From Selaginella tamariscina (Eukaryota > Streptophyta > Lycopodiopsida > Selaginellales > Selaginellaceae): a stretch of DNA of 64,000 nucleotides. A model generated the notes under the pieces. It worked only from the letters and a program-made list of their open reading frames with translations. It was not told where the DNA came from and did no database searches. A program made the translations under genes and the position numbers. Below are positions 60,241 to 64,000 of this stretch, piece by piece (positions within the stretch are counted from its first letter, which is position 1; the number at the start of each line of letters is the position of its first letter). The stretch is taken from NCBI GenBank assembly GCA_003024785.1, contig PUQB01000400.1, positions 94,397-158,396 of the forward strand, written 5' to 3'.

Positions 60241-63200
60241 ATATATATTATATTCATTGGTATTATAATATTTAATTAACTACTCGTTTAGATATAGTGT
60301 AATTAATATTATGAGTATTTTGTAGGTATTCATCCCTGTTGACAAAAGCAATTGAAGAGAACGTAGTTGTGGAGAAAACTAATTTTTCCGATTGCCATTT
60401 TAAATCTCCTGGTGCAACTGCTATAAAATACCTTACTTTGACGGTGACTATTTTCCAGCTATCATCGAAGATGTGTTGAAACAGGTAAAACACATACAAA
60501 GCATCTACACATAAGCATCTTTTACATCATATATAAAACACACATTGCTATTTAACACAACAACAATTGTGTGCGTTAGAAGTACTAAACATGTACATAT
60601 GATTGGCATATTACACAAGTCACATATAGATGGATAATCTCCACACCATCTCATGCAAGTGAGAAACAGAAATAAAGCGAGAATTTCCTATGCCAGATAA
60701 TATCATAAACACACATTAATTAACTTCTTAAATTCATCATTGAATAGTTTACTTTCCTATTTCAGCATGGTAAAAAATTCAATAAGAAAGCAAGGGGCAA
60801 ATGCAGAGTCCAACAAAGTACTGAAACGTTCGATGATGTTAAACTAATGAAAAATGTAAGCAGTAGCTTGTAGTGATTGTCTTAAAATTGTTTAATGCCT
60901 TTCTTTTATCATTTGCTTTTAACAGCTTGGCCAAATTGCAAAGAATATAAAGGAAGACTTCATTGTCGTTCATATGTATCATTCATGTAGTCAATGCCAA
61001 GATCCTATTAGGTCTGACTACCGTTGGGTGTGCCAACAACGAGACAAGAATTACCAGCTTTGCCCACGGTCAGTATTATACCAACTGCTTATATATATTA
61101 TTCTTATTCTGTTATCCCAATAGTATTAAAATCATTATTAGTATTTCAAATGCATAAATCTTACAAGCTTTTCAGATGTTACATTGCCCAGCAAACGATG
61201 GAAGTGAGAGACACATGTCTGTTGGATAGACCTATGTCCCATGAACTTGTTTGGGTATGTATATTGAATTCATCTTATTATATTTATTGCAAACTAAGAC
61301 TAATGTATGCATACATAATAGTTTTTATAATTGATGGCAAGCTTATTATATCTACTAAACTAATACAAATGTTTGTATACATAATTAAATCGTATTTACT
61401 TTAGTTGGTGTTCTAACATTTCTGCTGGACTTAGAACAATAATATTTTTTAATAACAGGTTAGGGTAAAGGAAGACAAAGACGAGATAATGAAGAATGGA
61501 ATTTTGGACACGAGAGAAGAGTTCTTAAGCCTGTGTAAAGGTATTAAATTATCTTAGATTAACTATACTATACTACTAGTTTCTGAATTTATATCATGAC
61601 TGGACTGATTTCTGTTTTGACTCGTATCCAACTGTAGAGATTATGGACAGAGAGAACTGTGTAGAGATACTAGATTAACTAGTTATACTACTCCACCTAG
61701 TAGTTTCCCGTGAACTTATATCATGAATGTACTGATTTCTTTTAAACACTTATTCAACTGTAGATAACCACTATCGACATGACACATTGCTAAAGGCAAA
61801 GTACTCTTCAATGATGGTGTTGTACCATTTACACACTGCTGCTCTTGCCTCAAGCAAATCTACGATTGAGAAGGGTATGTATATTGTTATCTACTACATA
61901 TTTTATTTAACTAGAAAGCTTATGTAGATCAAGAAAAAATGATGTCTTTGAATACAGAGAAGGACCAGAATCCAGCTCAATCAACACAAGCACGGAGTTC
62001 AGTTGAGCCTCTTGCTCCACAAACCCACCAAGCTCCACGTTTAGCTTCACAGGCTCGCATGCCAATAGTGAAAATTCGATACCCAAGTCAGCAAGCACAG
62101 TATCCTCCAGCTCAACAAACCCACCAAGCTCCACGTTTAGCTTCACATGCTCGCATGCCAACAGTGAAAATTCGATACCCAAGCAGCAAGCACAGTATCC
62201 TCCAGCTCAACAAACCCAACAAGCTCAGGATTTAGCTTTACAGATTCCTATCCCATCTGTGCAAACTCCAAATCTAGCTCAGCAAGAACAATGTCCAGCT
62301 CACCAAGCTCAGAATCTAGGCAAGCGAGCGAATTCTCCGGATCCGAATGAAGAGCTTATGAAAAGATCAAAGAAACAGAATAGACGCCATGCTGATCCGC
62401 TTCTGCCGAGATCATCTCCACCTCCTCCAACTGTGCAGGCTCAAAATCCAGCTCAGCAAGCACATGGTCCTTCGTCCATGCAAACTCAAGATCCAACTCA
62501 ATTGGCACGGGGTTTAGCTCAGATTCTATGCAAGCAAGCTCATCATCCAGACCAGCATGAAGACTTTAGGGCGAGATCAAAGGCACACAACAATGGACTC
62601 CATTTTCCAGGACTAAATGAAGTACCGAGTCAGTTTTTCCTAGCTCATCAAGCCCACAACTCAACTGTGCAGACTCAAAATCCCACTCAACAAGCACAGG
62701 GTCCTTCATCCGTACAAACTCGAAATCCAACTCTGCAAGCACGGCGTGTATGCCATAGAGACTTTATGGCGAAATCAAAGGCACACATTCCAGGATCAAA
62801 TGGTCATCAAGTCCAGGTAGAATGGAATCCAGCTGTGCAGACTCAAAATCCAACTCAGCAAACACAGCGTCCTTCATCAATGCAAAGTCAAGATCCAACT
62901 CAGAATCTATTCAAGCAAGCCCATCGTCCGGACCAGCATCAAGTCCTTACCGGGAGATCAAAGTCACACAATGGACTCCAGCTTTCAGGATCAAATCAAG
63001 AACCAAGGCAGTTTTTTCCAGCTCATCAAGCCCAGTTCTTACCTGTGCAGACTCAAAATCTAGCTCAGTACGAACCCGTGCATACTCAAGATCCAACTCA
63101 GCAAGCATGGGGTTCAGCTTACAGGTCGGGATGGAGTCAGTCTCAACAAGCCCAAGTTCGAGCTCTACAAGCAGATGCACGTCGCAAACGGATGATTGAG

Positions 63201-63245
63201 GTGAGGAAAAAGAGACAAGGACATCGCTATGGATCCCATAAATGA
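57223..63245 (+). CDS. HAC-like p300/CBP-type histone acetyltransferase, shortened
   Basis: Fifteen exons fit: 57223-57276, 57422-57511, 57635-57718, 57873-57935, 58146-58464, 58618-58746, 59413-59613, 60031-60169, 60326-60484, 60766-60855, 60926-61068, 61176-61254, 61459-61540, 61764-61874 and 61928-63245. Order: lead-in ([19 protein letters not shown]), PHD finger ([20 protein letters not shown]), KAT11 catalytic domain ([82 protein letters not shown]), ZZ finger ([19 protein letters not shown]), then [17 protein letters not shown]. The enzyme would acetylate histones in the nucleus. The family's second ZZ and TAZ2 are replaced by a 430-residue Gln/Pro repeat tail; TAZ1 is not seen. The W of IWACPP is S (ISVCPP). 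Five single-base frame breaks (58340, 58425, 60152, 60425, 62185). Confidence 0.85.
58747..58792. repeat. (TA)n microsatellite in a HAC intron
   Basis: Uninterrupted TA run directly after the donor of the sixth exon. Confidence 0.9.
60186..60250. repeat. (TA)n microsatellite in a HAC intron
   Basis: Long TA run with one short break, 16 bp after a donor site. Confidence 0.9.
61545..61763. repeat. Duplicated sequence in a HAC intron
   Basis: Two tandem copies of about 105-110 bp (AGTTTCTGAATTTATATCAT and AGTTTCCCGTGAACTTATATC versions), each ending in a CAACTGTAG acceptor. Only the second acceptor joins in frame to [15 protein letters not shown]. Confidence 0.65.
61980..63190 (+). repeat. Degenerate coding repeats of the Gln/Pro tail
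   Basis: Words such as CAAAATCCAACTCAGCAAGC recur many times, giving [12 protein letters not shown] repeats. A direct duplication of about 105 bp lies at 62011-62110 and 62111-62215; the second copy lacks one T (CCAAGCAGCAAGC for CCAAGTCAGCAAGC), which shifts the frame. Confidence 0.8.
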
Positions 63246-64000
63246 AAAAGACTTCACTAAAGGATTTAGCGTTTAGAGTGGAGAGTTGATCGATTTGTGT
63301 GTCTAATTACATGTTTTTCTTAATTGATTTTATAGTTTAGTTGAAGTTTAAAGAAATAAACAACCCACATTTATTTATGGGTCTATGTGTCTTAGTAAGA
63401 ATTGTTAATTTTACAAGAACATTAATTTTTAATTTTAATTTAATATTTCATAATTTAACTAAAAATATTATAATACATATATTATAATTATATTAAAATC
63501 ATATTATTGATTATAAAATTAAATTTATAAATTATAAATTTAAATATTTAAATTAATGTGAATTTAAAAGTCAACAGTTGGATTTTTTAAACCCATAGTT
63601 GATTTCAACATTAAAATAAAAGATATTAAAAAGTATAAATTTACATTCCAAAGTTAAAATTAGTGTTACATGTAGTGATGAATTAATGATGCTGTTGTTA
63701 ATATATATAATATATATATTGCGTTTCCTTAATTTTATGTTATTTTATCATTGTTACTTGGTATTTTTTAATCTTTCTTTAAAGATATAATATTTCATTT
63801 ATAGAATACCAAGCATATTTAAGTTGCAAAAATAAAATAATATGTAAATATTTATTTTAAACATATAATTATAAAATAACATCTAAATACGAGTAATATG
63901 AAATGTGTTAAAAAGACTATTACATATTAAGACAAATAGAAAAAGATGATTATAATCGAACAAATAATACAACATAATAATAACATTTAGAATTCAGAAT
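63246..64000. other. 3' flank of the HAC-like gene, AT-rich
   Basis: Probable 3' UTR followed by AT-rich intergenic DNA with AATAAA-like signals (for example near 63354). No further gene is seen before the window ends. Confidence 0.5.

Noticed and set aside
57223..63245. HAC gene as a processed retrocopy
   Set aside because: Many introns with consistent GT-AG borders and phases are retained, so it did not pass through mature mRNA.

Overview
The window looks like nuclear DNA of a land plant or close streptophyte. The evidence is (CCCTAAA)n telomere-type repeats, GT-AG introns, a plant-type p300/CBP (HAC) acetyltransferase, an HYL1/DRB-like double-stranded-RNA-binding protein and plant-type Ty3/gypsy elements. 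The transposases and the ParB-methyltransferase genes make me favour a seed-free lineage (bryophyte, lycophyte, fern or alga), but the sequence does not fix the species. Two N gaps are present (7142-7738 and 41454-41631). All exon limits were read by eye from splice signals and frame, without alignment software.

Layout. 1-7141: a non-coding LTR retrotransposon on the minus strand (3' LTR, PPT, 3.7 kb of ORF-less interior, Met-type PBS, 5' LTR) followed by another LTR fragment. 7739-10300: a degenerate minus-strand gag with zinc knuckles. 10300-14478: copy 1 of a DUF7869-type transposon, interrupted by a 1.78 kb solo LTR with a 5-bp target duplication. 14480-19000: a dead gypsy element. 19000-22100: AT-rich intergenic DNA. 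22392-23823: a gene with two dsRNA-binding domains.

25419-33272: a two-gene DNA transposon with imperfect terminal inverted repeats, heat-shock-element-like ends and a possible target duplication. It encodes, divergently, a ParB-fold plus DNA-methyltransferase-like protein (minus) and a Mutator-like DDE transposase with zinc-binding regions (plus). Five inverted-repeat units lie between the two genes. 33930-41030: LTR, gag and Tnp2/Plavaka-like debris. 41028-44640: copy 2 of the DUF7869 element, inverted relative to copy 1.

44772-50910: two arrays of the 18-bp palindrome GGCGGGATTAATCCCGCC (about 45 units) flanking AT-rich and microsatellite DNA. 51241-54339: a second ParB-methyltransferase-like gene. 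54612-55781: an FCP1/NIF-type phosphatase-like gene. 57223-63245: a shortened HAC-like histone acetyltransferase with a Gln/Pro-rich tail.

The most interesting signal is the pairing, seen twice, of a ParB-methyltransferase gene with an array of palindromic or inverted repeats just upstream. ParB-family proteins in prokaryotes bind palindromic parS sites, so these arrays may be the protein's own binding sites. Nearly every coding block carries single-base frame breaks. In the HAC gene four of them are repaired by one A or T in a short A/T run. The genes are therefore either recently decayed or the assembly has residual indel errors.
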